DNA of 64,000 bases from Pseudoxanthomonas wuyuanensis. GTDB lineage: Bacteria > Pseudomonadota > Gammaproteobacteria > Xanthomonadales > Xanthomonadaceae. The stretch lies in assembly GCF_900215535.1 (NCBI RefSeq), contig NZ_OCND01000001.1, positions 682,001 through 746,000 on the forward strand, read 5' to 3'. The position numbers were made by a program, and so were the translations under genes. The notes beneath the pieces are model-generated. The model ran no database searches. It saw only the letters and a program-made list of their open reading frames with translations, and was not told the origin of the DNA. Shown piece by piece: positions 18,429 through 28,846 of the stretch; the first letter of the stretch is position 1, and each line of letters opens with the position of its first letter.

Positions 18429-19175
18429 TTAAGGCGGACGCACCGCCGCCAGCTCTTTCGCCGCCATGGTACCGAACGACCGCGTCCAGGCGCCGACCGG
18501 GGCAGGTTGGCCGACCAGCGCGCGGGTCTCGGCCAGAAAGCGGCTGCGTGGCCAGCTTTCCGCACCCAGGCTGAGCAGGTGCGGGTTTTCGACCTGGGCG
18601 TCGATCAACGGCCAGCCCCAGCCGGCCAGCCGCCGCGCCAGCGCCGACAGCGCCGTCTTGGAACCTCCCGAGGCGGCGCTGAACATGCTTTCGCCGAAGA
18701 ACATGCGGCCAATGGCGACCCCGTAGATGCCGCCGACCAGCCGTTCTCCATCGAAGACTTCCACCGAATGCGCGTATCCGAGACGGTGCAGCTCGCAATA
18801 GGCGCGTTGCATGCCGGCGGTGATCCAGGTGCCGTCCTGGCCCGGCCGCGGCGAGTGCGCGCAGGCAGCGACGACATCGGCGAATGCGCTGTCGGCGCGG
18901 ATACGCCAGTCGCAGCCGCGCAGCCAGCGGCGGAAACGCGAGGAAAGATGGACGCCATCGGTGCGGAACACGATGCGCGGGTCCGGCGACCACCACAGCG
19001 GCGGCTGGCCTTCCGAGAACCATGGAAAGATGCCGGCCCGGTAGGCATTGAGCAGGCGCTGCGGCGACAGATCTCCGCCGATGGCCAGCAAGCCGTCGGG
19101 ATCGCGCAGCGCATGCTCCGGCGATGGGAAGGGCGCATCGGGATCGGGCGGCAGCAGGAAAGGGCGTCTTCGCAT
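18429..19175 (-). CDS. aat: Leucyl/phenylalanyl-tRNA--protein transferase
   Basis: A 248-residue enzyme that adds Leu or Phe from aminoacyl-tRNA to proteins beginning with Arg or Lys, creating N-degrons for ClpS-ClpA. Family blocks are [85 protein letters not shown] and [11 protein letters not shown]. The ATG lies 6 bp after TATGCT, so this transcript too may be leaderless. It ends 83 bp before infA. Confidence 0.97.
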   Translation of the reverse strand: MRRRPFLLPPDPDAPFPSPEHALRDPDGLLAIGGDLSPQRLLNAYRAGIFPWFSEGQPPLWWSPDPRIVFRTDGVHLSSRFRRWLRGCDWRIRADSAFADVVAACAHSPRPGQDGTWITAGMQRAYCELHRLGYAHSVEVFDGERLVGGIYGVAIGRMFFGESMFSAASGGSKTALSALARRLAGWGWPLIDAQVENPHLLSLGAESWPRSRFLAETRALVGQPAPVGAWTRSFGTMAAKELAAVRPP

Positions 19176-19234
19176 CGCGGCAGCATATCCAATCGCTGCC
19201 GGGTATTCGTTGCCGTTGTTTCCTTCAATTGCTG

Positions 19235-19324
19235 GTAGGAGCGACGCAAGTCGCGGAGGCTTTACCGGTGGCGCCTCATCGCGACTTGACCAGCCATTCA
19301 GCTGTTGAGAGCCGTCGCTCCTGC
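19235..19324. repeat. REP pair between aat and the FemAB-like gene
   Basis: GTAGGAGCGACGCAAGTCGCG (19235-19255) is followed by the inverted CGCGACTT (19280-19287) and GTCGCTCCTGC (19314-19324). This is the GTAGGAGCGAC type of bacterial REP palindrome. Its right half forms the last codons and stop region of the neighbouring gene (GGRSLPAGATALNS). Confidence 0.7.
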
Positions 19325-20464
19325 AGGAAGAGAGCGGCCGCCTGCCTTGAACGGAGAATGCGCGGCCAGCGTGGCGGCGTAGCGCTGCAGCGCACGGGTC
19401 TCCTCGGCGCACCAGGGCCCCAGCGCTGCGGCAAAATCGGGGTCGGCGATCCAGTGCCGGCTGCGGACGAAAGCCGGCAGGAAGCCGCGTGCGATCTTGT
19501 GCTCGCCCTGGGCGCCGGGCTCGAACACCCGCAGGCCTTCGCGCAGGCAGTAGTCGATGCCCTGATAGTAGCAGGTTTCGAAATGCAGCCCGGGCAGGGA
19601 CTGGTCGGCGCCCCAGTAGCGCCCGTACAAGGTATCGCCGCCGCGCAGGCAGAGCGCGCCGGCGATCGGCCGGCCTTCCTGTTCGGCCAGAAAAATCACC
19701 AGCGAGCGCGGCATTGCGGTGGCCAGATGGCGGATGAACCCCAGGGTCAGCGCAGGGGAATTGCCGTAGTCGAGGAAGGTGCGCAGGTAGAAGCCGAACA
19801 TCGCCTCCAGGTCCGCGTCGCTGGCCTCGTCGCCATGGAGCACCCGGAAATCCACCCCGGCGCGCTGCACCTTGGCGCGTTCCTGGCGGATGTTCTTGCG
19901 GTGCTTGTGGTCGAAATCGGCCAGAAAGCCGTCGAAATCCTTCCAGTGGCCCGGGTTGCGCCAGTGGTACTGGATATCGCTGCGGGCCAGCCATTCGGGC
20001 CCGAAGCTGGGGTCCTCCTCGCTGGTGTGGAAATTGACGTGCGCCGAGGACAATCCCAAGCCGGTCGCCTGAGCGGCGATGGCCTGCAGCAGCGCTTGCC
20101 GGTGGGCCGGATCCGGCGCCAGCAGGCGCGGCCCGGTCACCGGCGAGTAAGGCACCGCGCCCAGCCACTTGGGGAAGTAGTCCAGGCCGTGGCGCGCGTA
20201 GGCGTTGGCCCAGGCGTGGTCGAACACGAATTCGCCATGCGAATTGGTCTTCAGATAACCCGGCGCGGCGGCCACCAGCGCGTCGCCTTCCCACAAGGTC
20301 AGATGCTGCGGGGTCCAGCCCCAGTCCGGGCGCAGGCAGCCCTGCATTTCCAGCCCGGACAGGAAGGCGTGGCGGACGAACGGATTGCGGCCGTCGTGCA
20401 GGGCGTCCCAGTCCGCCGCCGCGACAGCGGACAACGATGCCAGCGGTCGCGCTTCCAGGCTCAT
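19298..20464 (-). CDS. FemAB-like / GNAT family protein (COG3146, DUF482)
   Basis: A 388-residue cytoplasmic protein with the hallmarks of the DUF482 family: LKTNSHGEFVFDHAWANAY, HVNFHTSEED, WRNPGHWKDFDGFLADFDHK, KHRKNIRQERAKVQ and GARGFLP-type residues (EHKIARGFLPAFVRSRHWI). The fold is that of two GNAT domains, as in FemX/FemA peptidyl transferases, so transfer of an aminoacyl or acyl group is likely. The substrate is unknown. Its last residues are encoded by a REP element, suggesting the original stop was replaced when the REP inserted. Confidence 0.85.
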   Translation of the reverse strand: MSLEARPLASLSAVAAADWDALHDGRNPFVRHAFLSGLEMQGCLRPDWGWTPQHLTLWEGDALVAAAPGYLKTNSHGEFVFDHAWANAYARHGLDYFPKWLGAVPYSPVTGPRLLAPDPAHRQALLQAIAAQATGLGLSSAHVNFHTSEEDPSFGPEWLARSDIQYHWRNPGHWKDFDGFLADFDHKHRKNIRQERAKVQRAGVDFRVLHGDEASDADLEAMFGFYLRTFLDYGNSPALTLGFIRHLATAMPRSLVIFLAEQEGRPIAGALCLRGGDTLYGRYWGADQSLPGLHFETCYYQGIDYCLREGLRVFEPGAQGEHKIARGFLPAFVRSRHWIADPDFAAALGPWCAEETRALQRYAATLAAHSPFKAGGRSLPAGATALNS

Positions 20465-20891
20465 GCCGGGGTGGGGCGGCGATACACGTCCGGGTCGTGC
20501 TTTTGCATGTGCTGCTCTGGCTGGGCGAGTTCGCTGAAACCGAGTCCGCGGTAAAGCTGATGCATGTCGCGGGTGACCAGATGCATCCGCCGCAGCCCCT
20601 GCAAGCGCGGATCCGCGAGCAGGGCCTGGACGATGGCGCGGCCATGGCCCTGGCCGCGGAACTCATCCAGCACAAACACGTCGGCAATGTAGGCGAAGGT
20701 GGCCTGGTCGGTCACCGCGCGGGCGAATGCCACCTGGCGCTCGCCCAGGTAGCCGCCGATGCAGAGCGAGTTGGCCAGCGCGCGCTCCAGCGTCGGCCGC
20801 GGAATGCCCGCGGCCCAGTACGAATGGCGGCCCAGAAAATCGTGGATCAGCACGACATCCAGGTCGGCCGGATCCGTGCTGAATCGCAGCA

Positions 20892-20892
<1 letters not shown>
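20461..20892 (-). CDS. GNAT family N-acetyltransferase
   Basis: A 143-residue single-domain GNAT. The acetyl-CoA site is visible in YIADVFVLDEFRGQGHGRAIVQALL (R/Q-x-x-G-x-G/A), followed by MHLVTRDMHQLYRGLGF. The N-terminus (FLGRHSYWAAGIPRP) is typical of stand-alone GNATs found near trxB in this family. It overlaps the trxB stop by 1 bp and the FemAB-like start by 4 bp, so the three genes form one operon. The acceptor is not known. Confidence 0.88.
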
Positions 20893-21896
<1,004 letters not shown>

Positions 21897-21993
21897 TCAT
21901 CGCAGGCGCATAGAGTGGCGGTGCGGCTGGGTTGGATCAAGGCACGCGGATGGAATGCGCTGATGCGAAACGAACAGAACAAGGCTCCGGAAG

Positions 21994-22018
21994 CGCCGCC
22001 GCGGTTGCGGCGTTTTTT
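21994..22018 (+). terminator. Orphan terminator between trxB and ftsK
   Basis: CGCCGC, a 7-nt loop and GCGGCG are followed by six T residues on the plus strand. No plus-strand gene lies upstream (trxB runs the other way), so it may end a small RNA transcribed from about 21.9 kb, or act ahead of ftsK. The 312-bp gap holds no other recognisable gene. Confidence 0.55.
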
Positions 22019-22157
22019 CTGCGGCCCACCCGGGAAACGGCAATAGCCCCTGGCCAGGGCGGGCTGCTTGGGCCAGCGCTTGTTCCGATGCTGAAATCAG
22101 GTGCGGACTCGTTTACTATCAAAGACTAACGAAATATTCCTAAGGTCTGGTCGAAAG

Positions 22158-24524
22158 GTGGCAAAACAGCTTCCGGAAAGCGGCAAATCCAAAGGCGCCA
22201 ATGCGGCCGCCCGCAAGCAGGCGGCGCCACCGAACCCGCGCCGGCAGCGGCTGTGGCGAGATCTTGCGTTGATCGCCATCGCTCCGTTGCTGCTGTATCT
22301 GCTGGCCAGCCTGTTCACGTTTTCGCCCCAGGACCCGAGCTGGTCGCAGGCCGGCAGCCTGACCGCACCCATCCACAATCTTGGCGGACGGGTCGGCGCA
22401 TGGCTGGCCGACATGCTGTTGTACCTGTTCGGTTATGTCGCCTTCCTGCTGCCGGTGGTGCTGGGCGCGGTGGCCTGGATCGCGCTGTTCGGCATGGACA
22501 GCGATGGCGATGGCGAAGCCGACCTGGGCCCTGCATTGCGGCTGGTCGGCATGGTCGGTTTCCTGATTTCGGCCACCGGGCTGCTATACCTGCGCGGCGT
22601 GCCGGCGGCGCATTTCTCGGCCGGGCCCGGCGGCATCCTGGGGACGCTGGTCGGCAAGTCGCTGCTCAGCGGCTTTGGCAGCCTGGGCGGCAACCTGTTC
22701 CTGCTGGCGCTGTTTCTGGTCTCGGTGACCCTGGCCACCGGCCTGTCCTGGTTTGCGGTGATGGAACGCATCGGCAAGTACGTACTGATGATGCCGGCGC
22801 TGTTCCGCCGCGGCAGCCAGCAGGCCAACGAATGGCAGCAGACCCGGGCCATGCGCGAGGAGCGCGAGATCGTCCGCAAGGTCGAAGCGGTGGCGCGCGC
22901 CAAGCGCGAGCCGGTGCATATCGAGCCGCCGCCGGCGCCGATCATCGAAAAGAGCGAGCGCGCCAAGCGCGAGCAGCAGATTCCGTTGTTCCACGGCACC
23001 GGCGGCGACGATTCCGGCATCCCCCCGTTGTCGCTGCTGGACGATCCCAAGCCGCAGACCAAGGGCTATTCGGAAGAAACCCTGGAAACGCTGTCGCGCC
23101 AGATCGAATTCAAGCTCAAGGATTTCCGCATCGACGTGCAGGTGGTCGGCGCCTATCCGGGCCCGGTCATCACCCGTTTCGAAATGGAGCCGGCGCCCGG
23201 CGTCAAGGTCAGCCAGGTCAACTCGCTGGACAAGGACATCGCCCGCGGCCTGAGCGTGAAGTCGGTACGCGTGGTCGACGTGATCCCGGGCAAGTCGGTG
23301 ATCGGCCTGGAGATTCCCAATACCAGCCGCGAGATGATCTACCTGAGCGAGCTGCTGCGCTCCAAGGAATACGACAAGTCGCCCAGTCCGCTGACCATCG
23401 CGCTGGGCAAGGACATCGCCGGCCGGCCCACGGTGGCGGACCTGGCGCGCATGCCGCATCTGCTGGTGGCCGGTACCACCGGTTCGGGCAAGTCGGTCGC
23501 GGTCAACGCGATGGTGTTGAGCCTGCTGTACAAGGCCAGCGCCAAGGATGTGCGCATCCTGATGATCGACCCGAAGATGTTGGAACTCTCGGTCTACCAG
23601 GGCATTCCGCACCTGCTGGCGCCGGTGGTCACCGACATGAAGGAAGCCGCCAACGGCCTGCGCTGGTGCGTGGCGGAGATGGAACGGCGCTACAAGCTGA
23701 TGAGCGCGGTGGGCGTGCGCAACCTGGGCGGCTTCAACAAGAAGGTCAAGGACGCGCAGGACGCCGGCCAGCCGCTGATGGACCCGCTGTTCAAACCGAA
23801 CCCGGACCTGGCCGAAGCGCCGCGGCCGCTGGAGCCGCTGCCGTTCATCGTCATCTTCATCGACGAGTTCGCCGACATGATGATGATCGTCGGCAAGAAG
23901 GTGGAGGAGCTGATCGCACGGCTGGCGCAGAAGTCGCGCGCCGCCGGCATGCACCTGATCCTGGCCACCCAGCGTCCGTCGGTGGACGTGATCACCGGCC
24001 TGATCAAGGCCAACATCCCCACCCGCATCGCCTTCCAGGTGTCCAGCAAGATCGACTCGCGCACCATCCTGGACCAGTCCGGCGCGGAAACCTTGCTCGG
24101 CATGGGCGACATGCTGTACCTGCCGCCGGGCACGGCCATGCCCGAACGCATCCATGGCGCCTTCGTCAGCGACGAGGAAGTGCACCGCGTGGTGGAACAC
24201 CTGAAGGCTACCGGCACCGCCGACTATATCGAAGGCGTGCTGGAGGAAATCCAGACCATGGGCGATGGCGTGGTGGTCGGTCCCACCGGCCTGCCGGAGA
24301 CCAGCAGTGCGAGCGGGGATGAGTCCGACCCGCTGTACGATGAGGCGGTGCGCATCGTCACCGAAAGCCGGCGCGCCTCGATTTCCGGCGTGCAACGGCG
24401 GTTGAAGATCGGCTACAACCGCGCGGCCCGCTTGATCGAAGCGATGGAAGCGGCCGGCGTGGTCACCCCGCCCGAACACAATGGCGACCGCCAGGTGCTG
24501 GCGCCGCCGCCGCCGAGGAATTGA
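22158..24524 (+). CDS. ftsK: DNA translocase FtsK
   Basis: A 788-residue septal DNA pump with about four N-terminal membrane segments (for example [18 protein letters not shown] and [20 protein letters not shown]), a short charged linker, the alpha/beta motor and a C-terminal winged-helix gamma domain ([18 protein letters not shown]) that reads KOPS sites. Walker A is [15 protein letters not shown] and Walker B is [13 protein letters not shown]. The linker is far shorter than in E. coli (1329 residues), as is usual outside enterics. The start is taken as GTG (VAKQLPESG) 12 bp after TAAGG. An in-frame GTG at 22101 exists but reads through low-quality sequence. Confidence 0.95.
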   Translation: MAKQLPESGKSKGANAAARKQAAPPNPRRQRLWRDLALIAIAPLLLYLLASLFTFSPQDPSWSQAGSLTAPIHNLGGRVGAWLADMLLYLFGYVAFLLPVVLGAVAWIALFGMDSDGDGEADLGPALRLVGMVGFLISATGLLYLRGVPAAHFSAGPGGILGTLVGKSLLSGFGSLGGNLFLLALFLVSVTLATGLSWFAVMERIGKYVLMMPALFRRGSQQANEWQQTRAMREEREIVRKVEAVARAKREPVHIEPPPAPIIEKSERAKREQQIPLFHGTGGDDSGIPPLSLLDDPKPQTKGYSEETLETLSRQIEFKLKDFRIDVQVVGAYPGPVITRFEMEPAPGVKVSQVNSLDKDIARGLSVKSVRVVDVIPGKSVIGLEIPNTSREMIYLSELLRSKEYDKSPSPLTIALGKDIAGRPTVADLARMPHLLVAGTTGSGKSVAVNAMVLSLLYKASAKDVRILMIDPKMLELSVYQGIPHLLAPVVTDMKEAANGLRWCVAEMERRYKLMSAVGVRNLGGFNKKVKDAQDAGQPLMDPLFKPNPDLAEAPRPLEPLPFIVIFIDEFADMMMIVGKKVEELIARLAQKSRAAGMHLILATQRPSVDVITGLIKANIPTRIAFQVSSKIDSRTILDQSGAETLLGMGDMLYLPPGTAMPERIHGAFVSDEEVHRVVEHLKATGTADYIEGVLEEIQTMGDGVVVGPTGLPETSSASGDESDPLYDEAVRIVTESRRASISGVQRRLKIGYNRAARLIEAMEAAGVVTPPEHNGDRQVLAPPPPRN

Positions 24525-24542
24525 GCGGCCTTGGCGGTCCGT

Positions 24543-24682
24543 GTGGGAGCGACGTAAGTCGCGATGGCGCCCCGATAACCATTCAGAGCGCGCGATGAAG
24601 AACGCGCCGCAGCGCGTCCGGATGGCGAATAGGCGGCTTCAACCGCTCTTCGGGATGCCATCGCGACTTACGTCGCTCCCAC
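24543..24682. repeat. REP doublet (BIME) between ftsK and lolA
   Basis: A 26-bp sequence starting GTGGGAGCGACGTAAGTCGC (24543-24568) recurs as a perfect inverted copy at 24657-24682. Between them are 88 bp with smaller GCGC-rich dyads. This is a typical paired REP (BIME) and explains most of the 279-bp gap. Confidence 0.85.
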
Positions 24683-24803
24683 AAACACAAAGAATGGGTT
24701 ATCAAGCCCGGCTGAACGCCGTCCGCCGGTTCCGCCTTTCCTCCACTCCCATTCAGTTTTTACGCGCCACACTCGCTCCAGCCTGTCCATTCCGGAAACC
24801 CGC

Positions 24804-25427
24804 ATGATTCGCATCGCCCGCTACGCCGTCCTCGCCACCGCCCTGTTCGCCGGAACCGCGTTTGCCGGCGCCCGCGATCAGCTGAAGAGCTTCACCACGG
24901 GACTGAAGGGACTGGACGGGCAGTTCACCCAGCAGGTCTTCGACGGCGGCGGCAAGCTGAAGGAAAGCTCCAGCGGCCGGGTCGCACTGTCGGCGCCGCG
25001 GTTGTTCCGCTGGGAGTACGTCAAGCCATATGAGCAGCTGATCGTCGCCGATGGCAGCAAGGTGTGGGTGTACGACCCGGACCTGCAGCAGGTCACCGTG
25101 CGCGAGCAGGGCGTCGAGGAACAGAACAGCCCGTTATCGGCGCTGATCGACCCGGGCAAGCTGGACCAGCAGTTCAACGTCAGCGACGGCGGCAGCCGCG
25201 ACGGCCTGGAATGGCTGGCGCTGACGCCGAAGAACGAGGGCGATGCCAGCTTCCAGTCGGCCCGGCTGGGTTTCGACGGCAACGGCCTGGCGCAGATGGA
25301 AGTGGTGGATGCCGTCGGCCAGCGCACTGCGATCCGCTTCAGCGGCTGGAAGCGCAACCCCGCGTTCGCCGCGACCACATTCAAGTACAGCCCGGCCGCC
25401 GGCGTCGACGTGGTCGGCGATCTTTGA
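24804..25427 (+). CDS. lolA: Outer-membrane lipoprotein carrier protein LolA
   Basis: A 207-residue periplasmic chaperone that carries lipoproteins from LolCDE to LolB. Signal peptide MIRIARYAVLATALFAGTAFAG. The mature part has the LolA pattern: LKSFTTGLKGLDGQFTQQVFDGGG, SSGRVALSAPRLFRWEYVKPY, IVADGSKVWVYDPDLQQVTV and SPLSALIDP. It follows ftsK and precedes rarA, the standard order in this family. Confidence 0.95.
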   Translation: MIRIARYAVLATALFAGTAFAGARDQLKSFTTGLKGLDGQFTQQVFDGGGKLKESSSGRVALSAPRLFRWEYVKPYEQLIVADGSKVWVYDPDLQQVTVREQGVEEQNSPLSALIDPGKLDQQFNVSDGGSRDGLEWLALTPKNEGDASFQSARLGFDGNGLAQMEVVDAVGQRTAIRFSGWKRNPAFAATTFKYSPAAGVDVVGDL

Positions 25428-25431
25428 TGGC

Positions 25432-25453
25432 GTAGGGCGGGCCCAGGCCCGCC
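25432..25453. repeat. GTAG-type REP after lolA
   Basis: GTAGGGCGGG-CCCAGGCCCGCC forms a hairpin (GGCGGGC/GCCCGCC) 4 bp after the lolA stop. It may double as a transcript end. An inverted GTAGGGC relative stands at about 26054-26063, on the other side of copy B. Confidence 0.7.
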
Positions 25454-25548
25454 ACTTCGGGTGCGTGGCTAATACAAAGATGACCGCGATGTCGCCGTTG
25501 ACTTCGCTCGTTGTCACGGTTAGCGGAAGGATGGTGATGGTGGGCCAG

Positions 25549-26050
25549 GGCCTGAGGTCTCCCCACGTTTTTCCGAAGATGGTCGTCTCCCCTTTGAAAA
25601 GATTCTTCTCCCAAGTGTGGGAATGTCTATGTGGAAGCCGGTGACCAGGGCAGTGCGGGACACGCGGTAAACACGTCCATGTGAGCTCTTCCGCGGCATC
25701 CATGCCGCGTACGGTCCCGCACTGCCCTGGTCACCGGCTTCTGGACACCTGGTCGGCGCTCGAAGAAGGGCCTTCCGAAGTCGCGATCTGCCATCTCGCG
25801 AAAGGCGACGGCCGGCGGGCTGGGGGTGCGGAGAGCAGGCCATGGATGGTCTGCGGCCCGACGTAAAGACACGACGTCGTCAGGAGGGCGGAGCACCCCC
25901 AGCCCGCCGGGCGGCGGCTCCCGTCGACGCCGATCCCGCCGACGCCGACATCCCGAAAAACGGGAAAAGAACCTTTGAGAAATGGAGGAAATGCAAGCGT
26001 GGCGTCAATTTGTTGAATATCTGAAAGAATTTGTGGGGAGACCTCAGGCC
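25549..26050. repeat. Composite structured element, copy B (MITE-like)
   Basis: A 502-bp unit bounded by perfect 18-bp inverted ends (GGCCTGAGGTCTCCCCAC at 25549-25566; complement at 26033-26050). Inside are secondary ends (GAAAAGATTCTTCTCCC near 25600 and an inverted relative near 25965), perfect 28-bp arms (25632-25659 and 25710-25737 by sequence) and a second module. That module has a perfect 16-bp stem (25814-25829/25893-25908) around the hairpin GCAGGCCATGGATGGTCTGC (25835-25854). There is no coding capacity that looks real. The arrangement resembles a non-autonomous mobile element carrying RNA- or DNA-level structures. Confidence 0.7.
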
Positions 26051-26086
26051 AGGGCCTGCCCTACGAATCCTCGTGAGCGGCCGCGT

Positions 26087-26092
26087 TAGAAT
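26087..26092 (+). promoter_or_regulatory. -10 box immediately before rarA
   Basis: TAGAAT lies 5 bp before the GTG start of rarA. Transcription would start on the start codon, giving a leaderless mRNA. No Shine-Dalgarno sequence is present. Confidence 0.5.
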
Positions 26093-26097
26093 GACGC

Positions 26098-27465
26098 GTG
26101 GCCAAAGCCAAGACCCGACTCCCTGACGAAGCCGATCTGCTCAGTGTGGATCGCGATGCGATGCGACCGCTGGCCGAGCGCGTGCGCCCGCGCACGCTGG
26201 ACGAGATGGTCGGCCAGCGCCGGTTGCTGGCGCCGGGGACCGCGCTGCGCCGCGCGGTGGAATCCGGGCATGTGCATTCGATGATCCTGTGGGGGCCGCC
26301 GGGCTGCGGCAAGACCACGCTGGCGCTGCTGCTGGCGCAGTACGCCGACGCCGAGTTCAAGGCGATTTCCGCGGTGCTGTCCGGTTTGCCGGAGGTGCGG
26401 CTGGTGCTGGCCGAAGCCGCGCAGCGATTCGCCGGCGGGCGCCGCACGGTGCTGTTCGTCGATGAGGTGCACCGCTTCAACAAGACCCAGCAGGATGCCT
26501 TCCTGCCGCATATCGAACGCGGCACCATCCTCTTTGTCGGCGCCACCACCGAGAATCCTTCGTTCGAACTGAATTCGGCGCTGTTGTCGCGTTGCCGCGT
26601 GCATGTGATGGAGGCCGTTTCCGGCGAGGACATCCGGGCCGCGCTGCAACGCGCGCTGGAGGACGAGGAGCGCGGACTGGGCGGGCAGGGCCTGAAGGTT
26701 TCCGACGAAGCGTTGGGCGAGATTGCCGGCGCTGCCGATGGCGATGTCCGCCGCGCATTGACGTTGCTGGAAATCGCCGCCGAACTGGCGGCCGACGAGG
26801 GCAACGAAATCACCGCGCAGACGCTGGTGCAGGTGCTGGCCGACCGCACCCGCCGTTTCGACAAGGGTGGCGAGCAGTTCTACGATCAGATCTCGGCGCT
26901 GCACAAGTCGGTGCGCAGTTCCAATCCCGATGCCGCGCTGTACTGGCTGACGCGGATGCTCGATGGCGGCTGCGATCCGGTGTATCTGGCGCGGCGGATG
27001 ACCCGGATGGCGGTCGAGGATGTCGGCCTGGCCGATCCGCGCGCCCTGCAGATGGCGATCGAGGCCTGGGATACCTACGAGCGCCTGGGCAGCCCCGAAG
27101 GCGACCTGGCATTGGCGCAGCTGGTCATCTATCTGGCCAGCACCGCCAAGTCCAATGCCGGCTACAAGGCCTTCGGCGCGGCCAAGCGCGACGTGCGCGA
27201 ATACGGCACCCAGGAAGTGCCGATGCATCTGCGCAACGCGCCGACCAAGCTGATGAAGGAACTCGGCTACGGCACCGGCTACCAGTACGACCACGACAGC
27301 GCCGGCGGCATCGCACTGGACCAGACCGCGTTTCCCGATGCGATGGGCGAGCGGGTCTATTACGAACCGGTCGAGCGCGGCATGGAGATCAAGCTGAAGG
27401 AAAAACTGGACCGCCTGCGCGAGGCCAGGCGCAATGCCCAATCCGGAAAACCGCGCAAGGGATGA
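26098..27465 (+). CDS. rarA: Replication-associated recombination protein A
   Basis: A 455-residue AAA+ ATPase related to clamp loaders and human WRNIP1, acting at stalled forks. Walker A is LWGPPGCGKTTLALLL, Walker B is VLFVDEVHRFNKTQQDAFLP and sensor 1 is LFVGATTENPSF. The C-terminal tetramerisation region includes NAGYKAFGAAKRDV and PMHLRNAPTKLMKELGYG. The start is GTG, followed by AKAKTRLPDEADLLS. Its end overlaps the first crcB by ATGA. Confidence 0.96.
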   Translation: MAKAKTRLPDEADLLSVDRDAMRPLAERVRPRTLDEMVGQRRLLAPGTALRRAVESGHVHSMILWGPPGCGKTTLALLLAQYADAEFKAISAVLSGLPEVRLVLAEAAQRFAGGRRTVLFVDEVHRFNKTQQDAFLPHIERGTILFVGATTENPSFELNSALLSRCRVHVMEAVSGEDIRAALQRALEDEERGLGGQGLKVSDEALGEIAGAADGDVRRALTLLEIAAELAADEGNEITAQTLVQVLADRTRRFDKGGEQFYDQISALHKSVRSSNPDAALYWLTRMLDGGCDPVYLARRMTRMAVEDVGLADPRALQMAIEAWDTYERLGSPEGDLALAQLVIYLASTAKSNAGYKAFGAAKRDVREYGTQEVPMHLRNAPTKLMKELGYGTGYQYDHDSAGGIALDQTAFPDAMGERVYYEPVERGMEIKLKEKLDRLREARRNAQSGKPRKG

Positions 27466-27845
27466 GCGGCCTCTGGCTGCAATGGCTGATGGTGGCGGCC
27501 GGCGGTGCGGTCGGCGGTGCGTTGCGCTACTCGGTGTCCGGCTGGTTTGCCCGGCGCATCGGTGAGACCTTTCCGTGGGGAACCCTGATCGTCAACGCCA
27601 GCGGCGCGGGCCTGCTGGGCGCGCTGATGGGCGGGTTGGCGACAGGCTCCCCCGCCACCGACGGTCTGTGGTTGCTGTTGGCAGTAGGCGCCATCGGCAG
27701 CTACACCACGGTTTCATCGCTGAGCTTGCAGACGTTGCTGCTGCTCAAGGACCGGCAACGGCCGCGTGCGCTTGCCTACCTGGGCTTGTCGCTGTTCGCC
27801 GGCCTGGGCGCAGGCGCGCTGGGTCTGTGGCTGGGCGGCTTGTGA
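27462..27845 (+). CDS. crcB: Fluoride efflux channel subunit CrcB (first copy)
   Basis: A 127-residue protein with four membrane helices of the Fluc/CrcB family: GGAVGGALRYSVSGW, FPWGTLIVNASGAGLLGALMGG (conserved Asn) and GAIGSYTTVSSLSLQ. The usual G-x-x-G-x-x-T-T-F-S motif is altered: the Phe is Val here. A second crcB starts inside its stop codon. The two probably form an antiparallel heterodimer, as in species with paired fluc genes. It is coupled to rarA upstream. Confidence 0.9.
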   Translation: MSGLWLQWLMVAAGGAVGGALRYSVSGWFARRIGETFPWGTLIVNASGAGLLGALMGGLATGSPATDGLWLLLAVGAIGSYTTVSSLSLQTLLLLKDRQRPRALAYLGLSLFAGLGAGALGLWLGGL

Positions 27846-28273
27846 GCGGTCCGCGCCTACCGATGGTCGCGTGGGTGGCGCTGGGCAGCGCACTGGGCGC
27901 GTCGGCACGCTGGGGGCTGGGCCACCTGCTGGGAACCTCCGCGCAGGTGGGCTTCCCGTGGGGCACGCTGGCGATCAACATCATCGGCTCGGCGTTGATT
28001 GGCTGCTACGCTGCCATCGTGTCCGCCGACGGCAGGTGGCTTGCTTCGCCACAGCAGCGGAATTTCGTGATGGCCGGTTTCTGCGGCGGCTTCACCACGT
28101 TTTCGTTGTTTACCGCAGAAGTATTGGCCAGCATCGCCAGCGGAAAGCCGCTGCTGGCCGCTGCCATCATCGTGTTGTCCGTGCCGGCCTGGCTGGTTGG
28201 CGTCTGGGGTGGTTATCTGGCTGGCCAGTATTTCAACCGGGTTGGTCCGCGTCATCGAGGAGATCTGCCATGA
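27842..28273 (+). CDS. crcB: Fluoride efflux channel subunit CrcB (second copy)
   Basis: A 143-residue four-helix membrane protein with the canonical motifs GSALGASARWGLG, FPWGTLAINIIGSALIGCY and GFCGGFTTFSLFTAE. The GTG start overlaps the stop of the first copy (GTGA), and its own stop overlaps the DUF190 start. It retains the TTFS Phe-box region that the first copy has lost, which fits specialised halves of a heterodimer. Confidence 0.92.
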   Translation: MSGPRLPMVAWVALGSALGASARWGLGHLLGTSAQVGFPWGTLAINIIGSALIGCYAAIVSADGRWLASPQQRNFVMAGFCGGFTTFSLFTAEVLASIASGKPLLAAAIIVLSVPAWLVGVWGGYLAGQYFNRVGPRHRGDLP

Positions 28274-28611
28274 ATCTGCCAGAGTCGGCCATGCTGCTGC
28301 GAATCCACATCGGCGAAAGCGATCGGTACGGCGATCGCCCGCTCTACGAGGCCATCGTGCTGAAAGCCCGCGAACAGCAGATGGCCGGCGCCACGGTGCT
28401 GCGCGGACCGATGGGGTTCGGACGATCCAGCCGTCTGCATACGGCCAAGATCCTGCGGCTTTCCGAGGATCTGCCGATCGTGGTGGAACTGATCGATTCG
28501 GAAGAGAGCATCCGCCGTTTCCTGCCGCTGCTGCAGGACATGGTCGGCAGCGGCCTGGTCACGCTGGAAAAGGTCCAGGTGATCAGCTACGGCGATGCGC
28601 AGCAGCCATAG
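28270..28611 (+). CDS. DUF190 protein (PII-like fold)
   Basis: A 113-residue protein with the DUF190 signature: LLRIHIGESDRYGDRPLYEAIV, REQQMAGATVLRGPMGFG and SEDLPIVVELIDSEE. DUF190 members have a ferredoxin-like, PII-related fold and are often encoded next to crcB, so a sensor or gate for the fluoride channel is plausible. It is coupled by ATGA to the second crcB and ends the operon. Confidence 0.9.
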   Translation: MNLPESAMLLRIHIGESDRYGDRPLYEAIVLKAREQQMAGATVLRGPMGFGRSSRLHTAKILRLSEDLPIVVELIDSEESIRRFLPLLQDMVGSGLVTLEKVQVISYGDAQQP

Positions 28612-28846
28612 GCGGACGGTCGCCGGAATACCGGGCCGCACCTCCCCGTGAACATCAATACCGGGTAACGACAACTATGTAGGCCACTGTTTTCGGTGCG
28701 TTTTTTCCGATGCAGACGAGCGGTTTCTGTTTAACGAATTTCAAACAATTCTCCCTCGGTCGGATAACAAAGGCCGTGCAAATGTGACGCGCGTCTTATT
28801 TTCTGGGCCTCCCCTGGGCTCCGGGAAGACGCGCAGGAGAATAAAC

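Noticed and set aside
26060-27465. Fluoride riboswitch ahead of the crcB genes
   Set aside because: I could not find the crcB-motif core before rarA or within the overlap; the crcB genes start inside upstream stop codons.
28783-28798. CRP/Clp site (TGTGA-N6-TCTTA) before the glycine-rich gene
   Set aside because: Only one half matches the TGTGA-N6-TCACA consensus; too weak to annotate.
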